From Liolophura sinensis (taxonomy: Eukaryota > Mollusca > Polyplacophora > Chitonida > Chitonidae): a DNA stretch of 64,000 bases. Positions within the stretch are counted from its first letter, which is position 1. Every line of letters starts with the position of its first letter. The position numbers and the translations under genes were made by a program. The notes beneath the pieces are model-generated. The model was not told the origin of the DNA and searched no databases. It was given only the letters and a program-made list of their open reading frames with translations. Positions 24,311 through 35,680 of the stretch are shown here, one piece after another. The stretch spans positions 36,133,187 through 36,197,186 of the forward strand of contig NC_088301.1 in assembly GCF_032854445.1 (NCBI RefSeq). Direction: 5' to 3'.

Positions 24311-27300
24311 AAATTACATTTTGATATACATTAAAATACGTTCAACTGTACATTACCTGTACTTCTTAATCTATGTGAAATCCCAGAAGACGATGTTGTG
24401 TACAAAGTAAAAGAGGAGAACGGGAAAAAAAAGGTTTGCCAAGCTGAAAAACACGAAGTTTCCTTTCAAGGCTAGTGTGACATATATTTAAACGCGTTAC
24501 CCTTGTTACGTATTTGCGAGCTTAGTTCTGTGTTGGCCAGCATGGGACAGGATGTAGCCATCACGGATAATAGTCGTGTACATCTTGATGATATATACAG
24601 GTATATTTGATGTAATGCAACAGCAGGTTCTCGGACCGGTGTAATCTGTCTAACAGATGTTTAGACATTAGTAATGTGATTTTATACAGAAAAAGATTGG
24701 TTATTCAGTCAAGTTTAGACATTAGATTTCTCTAGAAGTAATGTAATAGAATGCGTACTAGTGTAACGGGAGAAGCGTGGCTGTGTTTATACACTAGGTG
24801 TGGCTGGTGGAAATTTCACTAGAATTCATTTGTTAGAGCGCTTAACTTTGCTGTGGAGATCCTGGTGTGATCTATGTAAATCTGGAAATCCGAGTTCAAA
24901 TCCTTGTGTGATCTATGTAAACGCCCGTCATGTAATAATGAGCTTGTAGCGCTTGCTACCCATAGTTTAACTTTGGCAACATATGCTACCAATAGTGTAG
25001 TAACTATGTTGTATTACCCTATGGGTAGTAATTATCCATTTTGTTCCCATTTATGTAACAATATATATATTTACTTATACAGTAATACATGTGTTTACCG
25101 GTAAATGTAATCGTGTTTACTGATGATTACGTATTCGTTCAAGGCCGAATTTTCTCCTGAAGTGATATAAGATTATATTAGGCGTAGATCAGACTCTCGC
25201 TGGATCAGTCATCTAAGGTGTTGTTCGTCTATCACGAATAGTGAGGTCTTGTGCGGAGTTTGTCTGGTACACAGCAAATGACAGTGGCTTCCTCTTGACT
25301 GTGGGCCATTTCGTTACATCTTCACACAGGAAAAATAGGGTATATCTTACAAAGATATCCGGAGCCTGTCCTCGCTTTGTTAATCCACATGGTCTTTAAA
25401 TTGGAAATTTCTCAATCTTAAACGAGTATATAGTCCAGACTGCTTGATTTTGGTACACTTTTAACGTTTACAAACTTCATTTGTATTAGAAAATATAGGT
25501 TATGAGAACGTGAAAATATGAAAATTGTTTGGCTAATTGTTAGCGAAATGCCACATCTCTGCAGTATGAAAATACACGTTTGCAATTTTTTAGTTATAAA
25601 CAAACTTCTTACATCGTTATTATGGTTTTGTACATTATAAGCTGGGAATCTTGGTATGGTTAGTATTCCCAGGCTGCAATTTCAATAAGATGTATCTGTT
25701 GGGCATAACCATCAATAGATCTCAAAAAGGGAGGCTACCTCGTATGTTTTATGTGCCTGAACTTAAGATATTATTTGAGAGTTATTTCCCTTACAGTAAA
25801 CGTTACCTTTATACAAGACACAAAATGCACGTGTTAAAACAGCATATTCCCAAATAGACACATCAACACTCAGCACCTTCAATAAGGACACAGTAGGCGA
25901 AGTATATCACCTGTCACAAATTTAAGGTGATTAATGCCAGAGTTACGGGACTCATTTCAGCTGTAATTAGTTGTTGAATAATTCAGTTGGCCAACCGAGA
26001 AATAGTCCACATTTTTACATCCTCATAATATCTGGAATAAAAATCCAAATAAATTGAGTTCCTCCTTTCATATTTGTCAGATGTTAGAACTTATATAAGA
26101 AATATTATATATTAAAATAATATATATTACAAATATAAATTTTAGGCAAATATATAGTATATTCGAGTCAAACAGCGAATATTAGCGAACTGTTATATAT
26201 ACATGCAAAGGTATTAATCCAGTTAAAATTTAAAGTAGCTTAATGTTAAAAAGGATGATAATAAATAATGTGCTTTTAGATTATTTTTTCTCACAGCTAT
26301 TTGGTAAAAGGGAATGTTTATCGTAGCCTTATATTTGCAAGCTTACCTGAGAAATACTTTGATTTATTACACTTTATCGATGTCAATCTCTATTACAAGT
26401 CTTTTATTCTCCTTTCCAAATTGCGTATCCTCAACGTAGCCGGCCAACAGATTGACTGCACACGATTGTCCCTTCACGGCAGAAGGGAACAGCTCAATAC
26501 TTAACAACTAATCAATCAGTTACAGTATACGCTTTATTTCATGGATTGATATGGCGTACTTATGATGCGGACAGAGCGCCTGTTTGTGTCTTTCAAAAAA
26601 GTACATGTTTAAATTATTGAACATACGTATGTTTGTTCACGATTTTGTTGAAAACAAGTGTTTCATTCAACCTTGATATAATGAGGCTTTTCATCTATGC
26701 TCTAATAAATTCAGAAAATAGTAGGATGCACAAACGACACTTTATAATAAGAATATAATAAAAAGTAATGAATGCTTTGAATTTATAACAGAACCCGAAG
26801 CAATTAAACATCCTATCCATAACGCACTTATACCGTTCAAGTTATATTGAATAAACACTTAACGATTTCACAATCATGTTTAGTTATCAGTGTGGATGCG
26901 AAAAATTATCCCGTTAAAAACTGCAGGTGAGCGAAATATCTCCTGCGGGTCGTCTCTCAGGTCTTTGTCATATTTCAATAGTTTAAAGTCATACACCGTC
27001 AAGCATGCATGCATTAACATGCATAGCTGCATGGAGGAGTACATGTACGCCTGACGCATGCGTCGTCTGCTTCACATGCCCATGCATATTTTATACTACG
27101 TGTTTCTTCTCCGACCAATCAGTAAGCTTGTCAAGTGGGAAAAATATTCTCCAGGTCTGACAGATAGCCCGAAAACTATACTGTATAGTAAGGGAGCCAT
27201 TACCTAGGACAGACAGCCTATTCACCAAGGTAAGTTTTCTTCCATTTTGCTTTTTGCCCGCATCTTTTATGTCAATTGTCACCTTTCTGATAACCGTATG

Positions 27301-28588
27301 TACATTGGAAATCCTATTATAGATTACCTACATTTGAACCACTTAGTATGAAAACGGCTTTCGGTTTGTGAAAATTTCATACAATTTGTGACATGTATGA
27401 TTGTTCAGCACCGCCCATTAGGGTAGCTCTGAGTTTTGCTCAGGTTAAAACACGCTAACAAGACGCTGTGCTTTGGGATCCAGCTGGTAAAAGGCATCTG
27501 GATAAGATCTAATCCACATGAGGTGGAAATGCCGTGATATTTAGACACCAGCACTCTGTCTGCTGCTGTACAAGATGATACTGAAATATGATAGTGAGGA
27601 TAAAAATATTCCTCCAATGGCGGATGCACCCAAGCATTGTAAACATCATCTACTTAGTAAGCTTATCTGAACCTACATAGCCTGAACCTTTCTGACCTAC
27701 ACAGCGTATCTGAGCATTACACAGAACCAGGAACAAAAACTACCCGTTAAAACGGTAAAGAAGTTGCATATATTTCTCCTGTCAAATGAACCTTTTACCA
27801 TTTTGTTTATACGATTGGTGAACTGAGCTGTATTTTACCTAGAGCTTGATATTAATCAAGTACATGTGCAGGCATGCATGCTCACCTCAAGATTGAACAG
27901 TTTTAAGAGCACTTGGCACAAGAACTTCGAATATCAAGGCCCTTCTGGTTATGCAGCACTGAGACAACCTAACGAACTCGAACTGAAGATTCTGGTCTGA
28001 ATCATCCGGACATTGAATAGGGACAAATTGATTCCATCCGTGAAACCATATAATAACTGACAACTCCGGACGTTAGGGAGAGATAATTGATTTTCCGGGA
28101 GCCAGTATTAATAATTAATCTGCGCGATGAGCGTGTGCACGTGCGCCACCGGCAATATGGGCGCATGATGCTGTAGAAGGCTCATTAAGATTCCATACTA
28201 TCGACTCGTAGCCAAGAAGGCTCTGTGTGAACTTGTACAGCTGGGCAAATTGAAAACGGAAATAAAATCTGCCCACATTAGCAACTCGCTTTCTATCAAT
28301 TGCCTGCAGTCAGTGGTGGTTTCCGAATTTTCCTCGTGAGTTGGTGTAGTATAGCTGGTTGACGTGTAGACGTGCGGATCTCTATTTCTTGGTTGAGCAT
28401 CTAAATTTAGACCGATCTCCTCCACCCTTTCTGTTGACTGGGATCGGTCATACCTGGATCATGTTGGGACGTGTCACACATTTATCTAGAACAGTTTATA
28501 TCACCAAAAGATTTTTGAGCAGGTTGTGTATATGTATACACGCCCATTGTGTACAAATTCATTCAGAGGACCTGCCCTATGTTAAATC
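24311..28588. other. Intergenic, no gene supported
   Basis: Contains the SLC22 3' end and then AT-rich sequence. A short direct duplication of 'tgtgatctatgtaaa' lies at about 24863-24921, with a tRNA T-arm-like 'gttcaaatcc' between the copies, possibly an old SINE head. GCATGC-rich patches occur around 27000-27090. No exon-like ORF with domain similarity was found. Confidence 0.5.
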
Positions 28589-28612
28589 TGTGTGTGTGTG
28601 TGTGTGTGTGTT
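28589..28612. repeat. (TG)n microsatellite
   Basis: Twelve uninterrupted TG units. A chance open frame runs through it. The stretch from here to 29286 shows nothing else. Confidence 0.95.
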
Positions 28613-29286
28613 TGAAGCATGTCCTTACTTCATATGTACATGTCGTGAACAGTCCCAACATGTTATACCAACACAGGTTTCAATGAAAATGATATCCGAC
28701 CCATTGTCACACTGAAAACTCCATTTGAATAAGGAATGTACAAGGTTACTATAGGCCTTTATATACAGACATGTTTTTCAACTGAGCCCTTTGATTTTAC
28801 TACCGTATAGAATAGCTATGACGTTAACTATCTGAAAACCTCCCACATTTATTCGACAAAGAAGAAAAGTGCTTTTAAAAAAATGCTGATAAAATAAAGA
28901 TAAACATCTTTTCTTCCCCAAGGCAATGAGTTTTAAAGATTAAGAAATTGTAATCATGCAAATATTTGCACGCCTGGAATACTGTTTCAATTTCCGAAGA
29001 TGTCGTTTCGCATTATGATTAGATATATATAGCTATGTAAGTGAGTCCATCGAGACGTCGTCCAGAGAAGTTCACTTTTAGCCGGTTTAGTACCCGCGCC
29101 CTTTGAATGACAGAAAATGTGAATCATTTAAACGTGATACTATACTAGCTTAGCTTCAAATTAACTTGGAATGCGTAGGGGTCGTTTATTCATCTGATCA
29201 TTATTCAACGGTGCGCTAGATTAAATATTACCAAATATGAACTTCAATGGGGTTCCGTAACATTAACACAAAGTTCCGAATAAAGC

Positions 29287-29460
29287 ATATTTATTTATTT
29301 AATTGGTATTTTACGCCGTACTCTAGAATATTTCACTTTTACATCGTCGGGCAACATTATGGTGGGCAGAAACCGGGCATAGCCCGAAGAAACCAACCAC
29401 CATCTGCATGTTGCTGACAGACCTTCCCACGTACGGTCAAAGAGGAAGCAAACATTAGTT
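29287..29460 (+). repeat. Interspersed repeat R4, copy 2
   Basis: Starts with 'tatttatttatttaattggt' and keeps 'ttttacgccgtact', 'gaatatttcacttttac', 'caacattatggtgggc', 'gttgctgacagacc', 'ttcccacgtacggtc'. Confidence 0.8.
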
Positions 29461-29700
29461 GTGCACATGTATATACGTGTTGTTTAAAGGTGAATATTTA
29501 TATGCTGATATTCATTCACAACTTGTGTGTATGTTGAGGACTGCACCAACGGAATACCAGTATTGGTATTGATATATAGACTGCAAAAGGCAAAATTAAC
29601 TTTTGTTGGATACTGGCATGAATTGTTTGATCATTGAAACAATCCGCTTAAACGATCTTACTGATAAAGAGGTGTTATAATGGCGCTCGCCACTGATACA

Positions 29701-29850
29701 GATATTTATTTATTTCTTTATTTGATTAGTGTTATACGTCATACTCAAAATATTTCACTTTTACGATGGCGACCAGCGTGATGGTAGGGGGAAATCGGGC
29801 AGAGCCCACGATCAGCTGCAGGTTGCTGATAGATCTGGCTGCACATAATA
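29701..29850 (+). repeat. Interspersed repeat R4, copy 3 (shortened)
   Basis: Begins 'atttatttatttctttattt', then 'gattagtgttatacgtcata', 'aatatttcacttttacgatg', 'gggcagagccc' and 'ctgcaggttgctgatagat'. It is more diverged and loses the 3' third. Confidence 0.75.
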
Positions 29851-30199
29851 CTCGTGTTAATGTAAATTGGCTTAAATATGGTTAACGACGTTGACAACTA
29901 GTTACAGCTGGCATGAACGGCTGGATTCTTTGACATGTTTGTGTTTGCCTGGGGTTCACATTGCTTCCAACCATTTGAATGGCTCTCCATGTACATGCTG
30001 CAATAGGGTCTTGTTAGCGACAAATTCATAATATCGCTTTAACGGAATACCCATACCAAGCTACAATATTATCTATAATCCTTAAATAAATGGCAAATGT
30101 GTCTTTCTGCTGGACTCAACACAAGGGTCGCACACGTTAGTAATAGGCCAGGCAATATACACTACGGACTTCGCTCATACAGATGTTAATTGCAAGCTT

Positions 30200-30360
30200 C
30201 ATCTCCGGTGGTAAGTGAGAAGGTCTACCAACGATCTGCGGATGGTCGTGGGTTTTCCCCGGGCTCTGCCCGGTTTCCTCCCACCATAATACTGGATACC
30301 GTCGTTTAAGAGAAATATTCTTGAGTACGGCGTAAAACACCAATCAAATAAAACAAATAA
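30200..30360 (-). repeat. Interspersed repeat R4, copy 4 (inverted)
   Basis: Reverse orientation: 'tctgcggatggtcgtgggtt', 'ccgggctctgcccggtttcc', 'cccaccataat', 'attcttgagtacggcg', 'taaaacaccaatcaaat'. With the plus-strand copies at 29287 and 29701 it makes an inverted pair within 1.1 kb. Confidence 0.8.
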
Positions 30361-31884
30361 GTTATTTGCAGGCAGATAACTGGCAGATAACCATAAATTT
30401 GGTTAAACTCTCATAAATTAGACCACTCAATGATGTTCTGAAACTTTCTTTCTGTACATAAATGTAACTGCTAACTTGAATTTGCTACATTACACATTAT
30501 ATAATGTGCATTAGCCATCATGAAGAAAAAACAATAAGCTTGTAAGTTCACATCGACAGATCAGACAGTCACTATATAGACCTTCTCATGTGTGCATGTA
30601 CCAAACAGTACGCATTAAATATATGGTTATGTATCAACCAACCGAAGAACATTTTGTGCTGGGTACAAAACATGACTATATGCATCAAGCTTTTAACAGT
30701 GGAGATTTAACTTTTAACAGCGTAGATTTTAAAGCTGTTGAAATACTTGCATGCTGCTGAAATATCGGGTTAAACTCTCTTACAAAACTACTTATCAATC
30801 AAGTGAATTCGAGATGATATTCCTTTAAAGAGTTAGCTCACTGGATGAAGTCTGAAAAGTCAACAAGCTTAAACACTTAATAATGAAGTTATCTAAACCA
30901 TTATCGCTTAATTCATCAAGATCTTATCGGTGTATTACAGTAAATGGCTAAAAATATCGTGTATAACTGTCAACAGTTACATATAACCCCAGGCTATTAC
31001 GTTTGATGTAAAACAAACCTTTACGCGAAACTCCAAGGCAAAAACGCGGGCACATTCCGATGAGGTGTAATGATAAGCTTACGTCATGCTGCATTTAACT
31101 AGCTTTTTAATCTGTATATTGGAAATTATAGTTTTAGTAGACATGGTGTTATTGGCGGATAATGTTCATCTGATGAAATTTGTTAGCTGTACAAAATTTT
31201 AACACACAGTCAAGTGGTGTTACCAAAAAAATGTGATTTCTAATAATATAGATCAAATGTTTAAACAGTTATGTTCGTCTGGTGGATATTTCCATGTACT
31301 CTTCATATACTCCTCCTATCTTCTGTCTTCATGAGTGCTTTGGTGCATATCAGCACTGTATCTGTACGATGATTTATGTCGCAATTGTTGTTATCGGTTC
31401 CAAGTATCCTTGATTCGATTGACGAGTGGCATACGAGTCTCGGGTTTGACCTTTGGACAGTCAGAAACTGTGCTTTATTAGAAACCAAAAGTGTATACAG
31501 TATCGTCATTTGGGATTTACACTTTTACAATAGCTATACCCAGAAAATCCAAAATAGCTATAATACTGTTTTCTTAGAGAGATACAACGTTTATGCTGAT
31601 TGGATGACAGTGGAGATGTGTTATCTTGGTTAAATCCAGCAGCCTTGGTCATACTTGAGAAGATGTACCATACCCAAAATTCAGCTTAGGCTAGACATAG
31701 CCTTGGCTTGCCTACCTCAAATATCAGACAGTGAGAATCGACTGTGTATCCCTTTAAACCACTTTTTAAATGACAACCAGCAAGTCAATATGTTCAGTTA
31801 TGAGGTGTTGGCTGATCACCTCCCTCCTATTTCAGTAGGAAGCATCTTGGCCCGATGACTCTCTACGGTAGACACCTTTTTTTG
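30361..31884. other. Intergenic, no gene supported
   Basis: AT-rich, no recognisable exons, RNA genes or repeats. The open frames at 31376-31633 and 31655-31858 have no domain similarity and no paired splice signals. Confidence 0.5.
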
Positions 31885-31945
31885 GCTGGCGATCAAGTGT
31901 CTTAACTCTCAGATCGCTGGTTCGAAACCCAGTGTGATGTCCGCC
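31885..31945 (+). repeat. tRNA-like (SINE head) remnant
   Basis: Has a perfect T-arm with pol III B box, CTGGTTCGAAACCCAG at 31917-31932, and an upstream D-arm-like 'gatcaagtgtcttaa'. No matching acceptor stem was found, so it is probably a relic of a tRNA-derived SINE rather than a working tRNA gene. Confidence 0.4.
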
Positions 31946-32961
31946 AATTTTCAGCATGCGCTAAAACCAGTACTATAGGCCTACCCAGACATTGTAAATC
32001 TTTCATAACGAAAACGGTGTCGTGTTTTCTGATATTCAGCAGTCTGCTATTTTGGAACAGTTCACATTTTTCCAGACGGTTGTGCAGAACTCAAGTCCAA
32101 CATGCCTTATATAGTGTAATCTGCACCATAAAAGATAATCATCAAACATACAGTAAGTCAAGGTATACGCATTCATCTGAACCGAGCCATGCAAATATAC
32201 ATGTTAAGGACACCGAGGCTATAGTTGATACGAGGGGTATGCTGTTACAAGCTGTATATATAAATAGTAAACACCATGCAGATGGAGCTGTTGATTCCAC
32301 TGCATTTCCTCTGCTGTAGGACACGCCACATGGATTAATGGTGCATAGAGGAAATTCTAAAATGAAATTGAAGCCGTACACAGGCCTTGACTTTAAAACG
32401 TAAAATTTATTAACCACATCTTTCAATCTTGTTACAAGAACTTTTCTGCTATAAGCAAGAACTTCCATTTGCATTCGGCAGGCAAAATTGTAGTGTGTGG
32501 GCTTGGCATGAGTGTCTGTGTGTGTTATTATCTATTTTTTTTTTTTTTTTGACACAGAGTTTATTGTATGTACGTGCTAATTATCGATAAATGGGGACGC
32601 GTCGAATTGTGTCACTGTGTCCATTTAAGAGACCCAGTTCAATTTATACAGCCGTATCCGATTATGTGCTCAGTGTAGTGCAATAACCTGATTGTGGGTC
32701 GTGAAATTAATCATTTCTTGCTACGCTCTGTCATAATTAGATAGTAATAACTGTAATACATTACATTCAACATCCCTGTAATATTGAAACCTATGTATGA
32801 CGTAAAATGTTTATAGGATAACAAGGTCGGAAATTAAAGTAATACCAATATTTTAACAGAAACCTTATACTAGGAATATCCATGTACGCAAGTCATTCAT
32901 AACTTGAATTTTTCGATCTACGTTTATGTATTCACTGTTCATTATTTTTTTCAGATTCACC
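31946..32961. other. Intergenic and 5' flank of the aerolysin-like gene
   Basis: Contains a poly-T run near 32533-32550. A pyrimidine tract and cag at 32943-32954, just before the next start codon, look like a splice acceptor, so a non-coding first exon probably lies somewhere in this stretch; it cannot be placed. Confidence 0.4.
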
Positions 32962-33717
32962 ATGTCTCAGGAATTCACGAACCTGGAAGAAATTGTCCGT
33001 AAGTGGGCAATGGACTTCCCTCTGGATGCCAAAGTCCGGAACAACGCAGATGACATTCTATCGGGAGACATAAACTGGAACAATCTCCGAGTGTCACATG
33101 GCGAGACAGAATACTTTGATCAAATCAGATCCACCTCGCCCAAAAGTCACGTGCTTTTTACCGCTCACTTCACAAACAGTACAGAGAAGGATCAAGTGTA
33201 CACGTTGAAGACAGAGCGGCGCACGCGGTCTACGTGTACGGTGGCGGTGATGAAAGGTTTCACATACGGCTATAACATGGACATTAAACTTACACCACCA
33301 AATCCTGTGATCGAGGCCAACGCTGGGTTTCACGGAGAGATGGCGATAGAGAAAACAAGTGACAATACGTTTGAAGAGGAATTGGTTTGGTCAGTAGACA
33401 ACCAGATAACCGTGCCGCCTATGTTCAAGACGACAGCCAAGTTGGTGATCAAAGAGGACGAATACAATGGACATTTCAAAACAGAAAGTAAATTCGCCGG
33501 TAAAGTGCACGTAACTCTCCGTAGCAAAAAGGATAACACAATTCTGACGACTATCACCGGTACTGCTAAGCAAATATTCACTGCAGACAAAGGTTTCCGG
33601 GTAGACAAAACAGGAGTACATCACGTGACCACAGGAGTGTGCAGGTGCAAATTTGGAATTGAACAACATGTGAAATTAAGCCAGTCGAAAATTGAGGATG
33701 GAGAAGAACAAGAGTGA
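32962..33717 (+). CDS. Aerolysin-like (ETX/MTX2-type) beta-pore-forming-fold protein, 251 aa
   Basis: A single coding exon from ATG 32962 to TGA 33715-33717. The start is chosen because a pyrimidine tract plus cag ends 7 nt upstream; the in-frame ATG at 32926 would read through that acceptor. Residues 1-60 are polar and helical-looking with no signal peptide. From about 64 to 200 comes the long alternating beta pattern of the aerolysin/ETX-MTX2 fold: FTAHFTNST, then Thr/Arg-rich strands, KGFTYGYNMDIKL (98-110), an amphipathic stretch near 117-135 where the membrane hairpin would be, then the WSVDNQITVPP turn near 145-155. The C terminus is acidic. Animal members serve in defence, digestion or vesicle traffic; role and target cannot be told here. 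No breaks. Fold assignment is by pattern only. Confidence 0.7.
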   Translation: MSQEFTNLEEIVRKWAMDFPLDAKVRNNADDILSGDINWNNLRVSHGETEYFDQIRSTSPKSHVLFTAHFTNSTEKDQVYTLKTERRTRSTCTVAVMKGFTYGYNMDIKLTPPNPVIEANAGFHGEMAIEKTSDNTFEEELVWSVDNQITVPPMFKTTAKLVIKEDEYNGHFKTESKFAGKVHVTLRSKKDNTILTTITGTAKQIFTADKGFRVDKTGVHHVTTGVCRCKFGIEQHVKLSQSKIEDGEEQE

Positions 33718-35680
33718 TAATTATATTCAGTAATTTCTCTCTCGAGGTAATAAGCGTGTAAATGCGGAACGATCGGTGCTAAATATTTTCCAATCTCAGT
33801 TTTAATGAATGTGTCCAACTCGTTTATAAAAATGTGCAAATGGACTCGACTAGGACAGTCTGGCAATTATTTTTAAATGTTATTTGGTTACTTTCACCAA
33901 CTCCATTTACATAGACAGAGATTCCAAACAATAGTAAGGTAAGAAAATTATACACGGTTCGAACATAACGAAATAGAACATACAAATAGTACATAGAGAG
34001 ATAACAACATTTACTTCCTATGTAAGTATAATACCTTTCTATGCTCAGTTTTTATTCATTTTTAATTTACCCAGCTGAGAATCTATCCCAACGTGGACCA
34101 AAGACTAAAATAAAAATTTGTAAGTGTTTATTTACGACTCGGTCCTGTTTTCATGTACATGGTATTTATTGATTTGTAACTTACCAATAATTATATTACA
34201 TCAAAAAACTACTGTTCAATCATTGGGTAAGGAGACAAAAATTGAGAAAATATGCAAGTTATGGCGAGAGCGAGACAGATCGATCGCGGATCTCAGGCCA
34301 AGGGAGGTAATTTAAAAGTTCGACCAAAAGTTGTCCCCCGTGGATATCACTGCGGTTGATTCTTACTATTGATGTCTACCTCACCCAAAAAATAGTATGC
34401 TAATGAAGTCAGCTCAATGAAACAGGAACCGGCTTGGCATGCATGCATATGAACAGCGTTTTTATATTAAACATAATATCATACCCTTCAATACCAATGG
34501 AAAAATTCCTCCAATGAATATGTCCAATGAAACCTTGCATTATCATTAAACCTTTTGCAGTACTTGTACCCATTACTCTAAACTTTAAACCTGAAAAGCC
34601 TCTCTAAAACATCTGTATAATTAACCACAATTGTATAAAATTATTGAGGGTTGAGATTTATGGTAAATATATAGTTCAGCAAAATGTTCTTGTGGGCTGC
34701 AACCATAAAACATGAGCTAAATCCTCATCTACAAAAAAAAAATGCCTGCACATGGAAATATACATTTTTTCAGAAGTGGATAGCAATGACATAATTTCTT
34801 GATAAATTTTCCAAATGAATGCAAACAGTGACATGAAAATAATCATTACTGCTACTGCATCTTTATGCTGTCATCATTTGGCTTGGCTTTTAACGACTAA
34901 TCATAGTTGGATTACACATGTTAAACAGTATAAAATACATTAAAAATGGATATATTAGCCATCACCTTAAAGACTTTGATACATTAAAGGTTGTATGCCA
35001 ACATAAATTCAACCTACAGGTATTCACAATAGATATTAAAGACAAAACTCTAAAAACAAAACCTTTGGCCTTTTGCTGCTTCCTTCTTGTGAGTGTGTGA
35101 ACATCTATATAAATGAATACTATGCATCATAAAAAGACAAAAAATAAAACAAAATAAATTGTGACAAAAACATTATTCACTGCCATGAACTGTCTCATGT
35201 GTATCTGTCTGCCATAATAAGGGAATACTCGGCACTCATCTGCTGTATAAACTCTATATGGGAAAATTCGAAAGATAGACCACACTCTTCATATAGCCTT
35301 TGTTGTAAACCACAACATGTTACTGTCAGTCTAAATGACAATATGATAGAAGTTGTCAAATGATTAATATAAGATAATTTATAAAGTAATACACCGGCCA
35401 TACCAATGAATTCCAAATTTCAAATACCTGAATGCAAAGCCCAAACCTACAATAAGACCATGGTATAATCAATTCTGATCAAGATATTGTCAAATGAACC
35501 ACGTACACATTAGTTCAGGCAGTGATTGTCCCAGAAAAAGAAAATGTAAGTTCTGCTATATTATCACACACAGCTGTTAATTGAATCTTCCTCCTCTCTC
35601 TGAATATTGCACATGTGTGTGAACTGAGAAATGGTAACTAAATCTGACTGTTTTTATACACTTTCCACTTAATACATTCC
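33718..35680. other. Intergenic, 3' flanks of two convergent genes
   Basis: The plus-strand aerolysin-like gene and the minus-strand CS-domain gene both end into this stretch. An AATAAA occurs near 34109 on the plus strand and could serve the former. Otherwise it is AT-rich with no supported feature. Confidence 0.45.

Noticed and set aside
28198..28425. 75-codon minus-strand frame of polar composition
   Set aside because: Begins at GTG, lacks paired splice sites and similarity; not enough for an exon call.
28589..28612. Coding meaning for the Val/Cys-repeat frame across the TG run
   Set aside because: The frame is produced by the microsatellite itself.
31885..31945. Functional tRNA gene
   Set aside because: Good T-arm but no pairing acceptor stem or clear anticodon arm, so kept only as a tRNA-like remnant.
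32926..32961. Upstream in-frame ATG extending the aerolysin-like protein by 12 hydrophobic residues
   Set aside because: The extension reads through a pyrimidine tract and cag that look like a splice acceptor, and it is too short for a convincing signal peptide.
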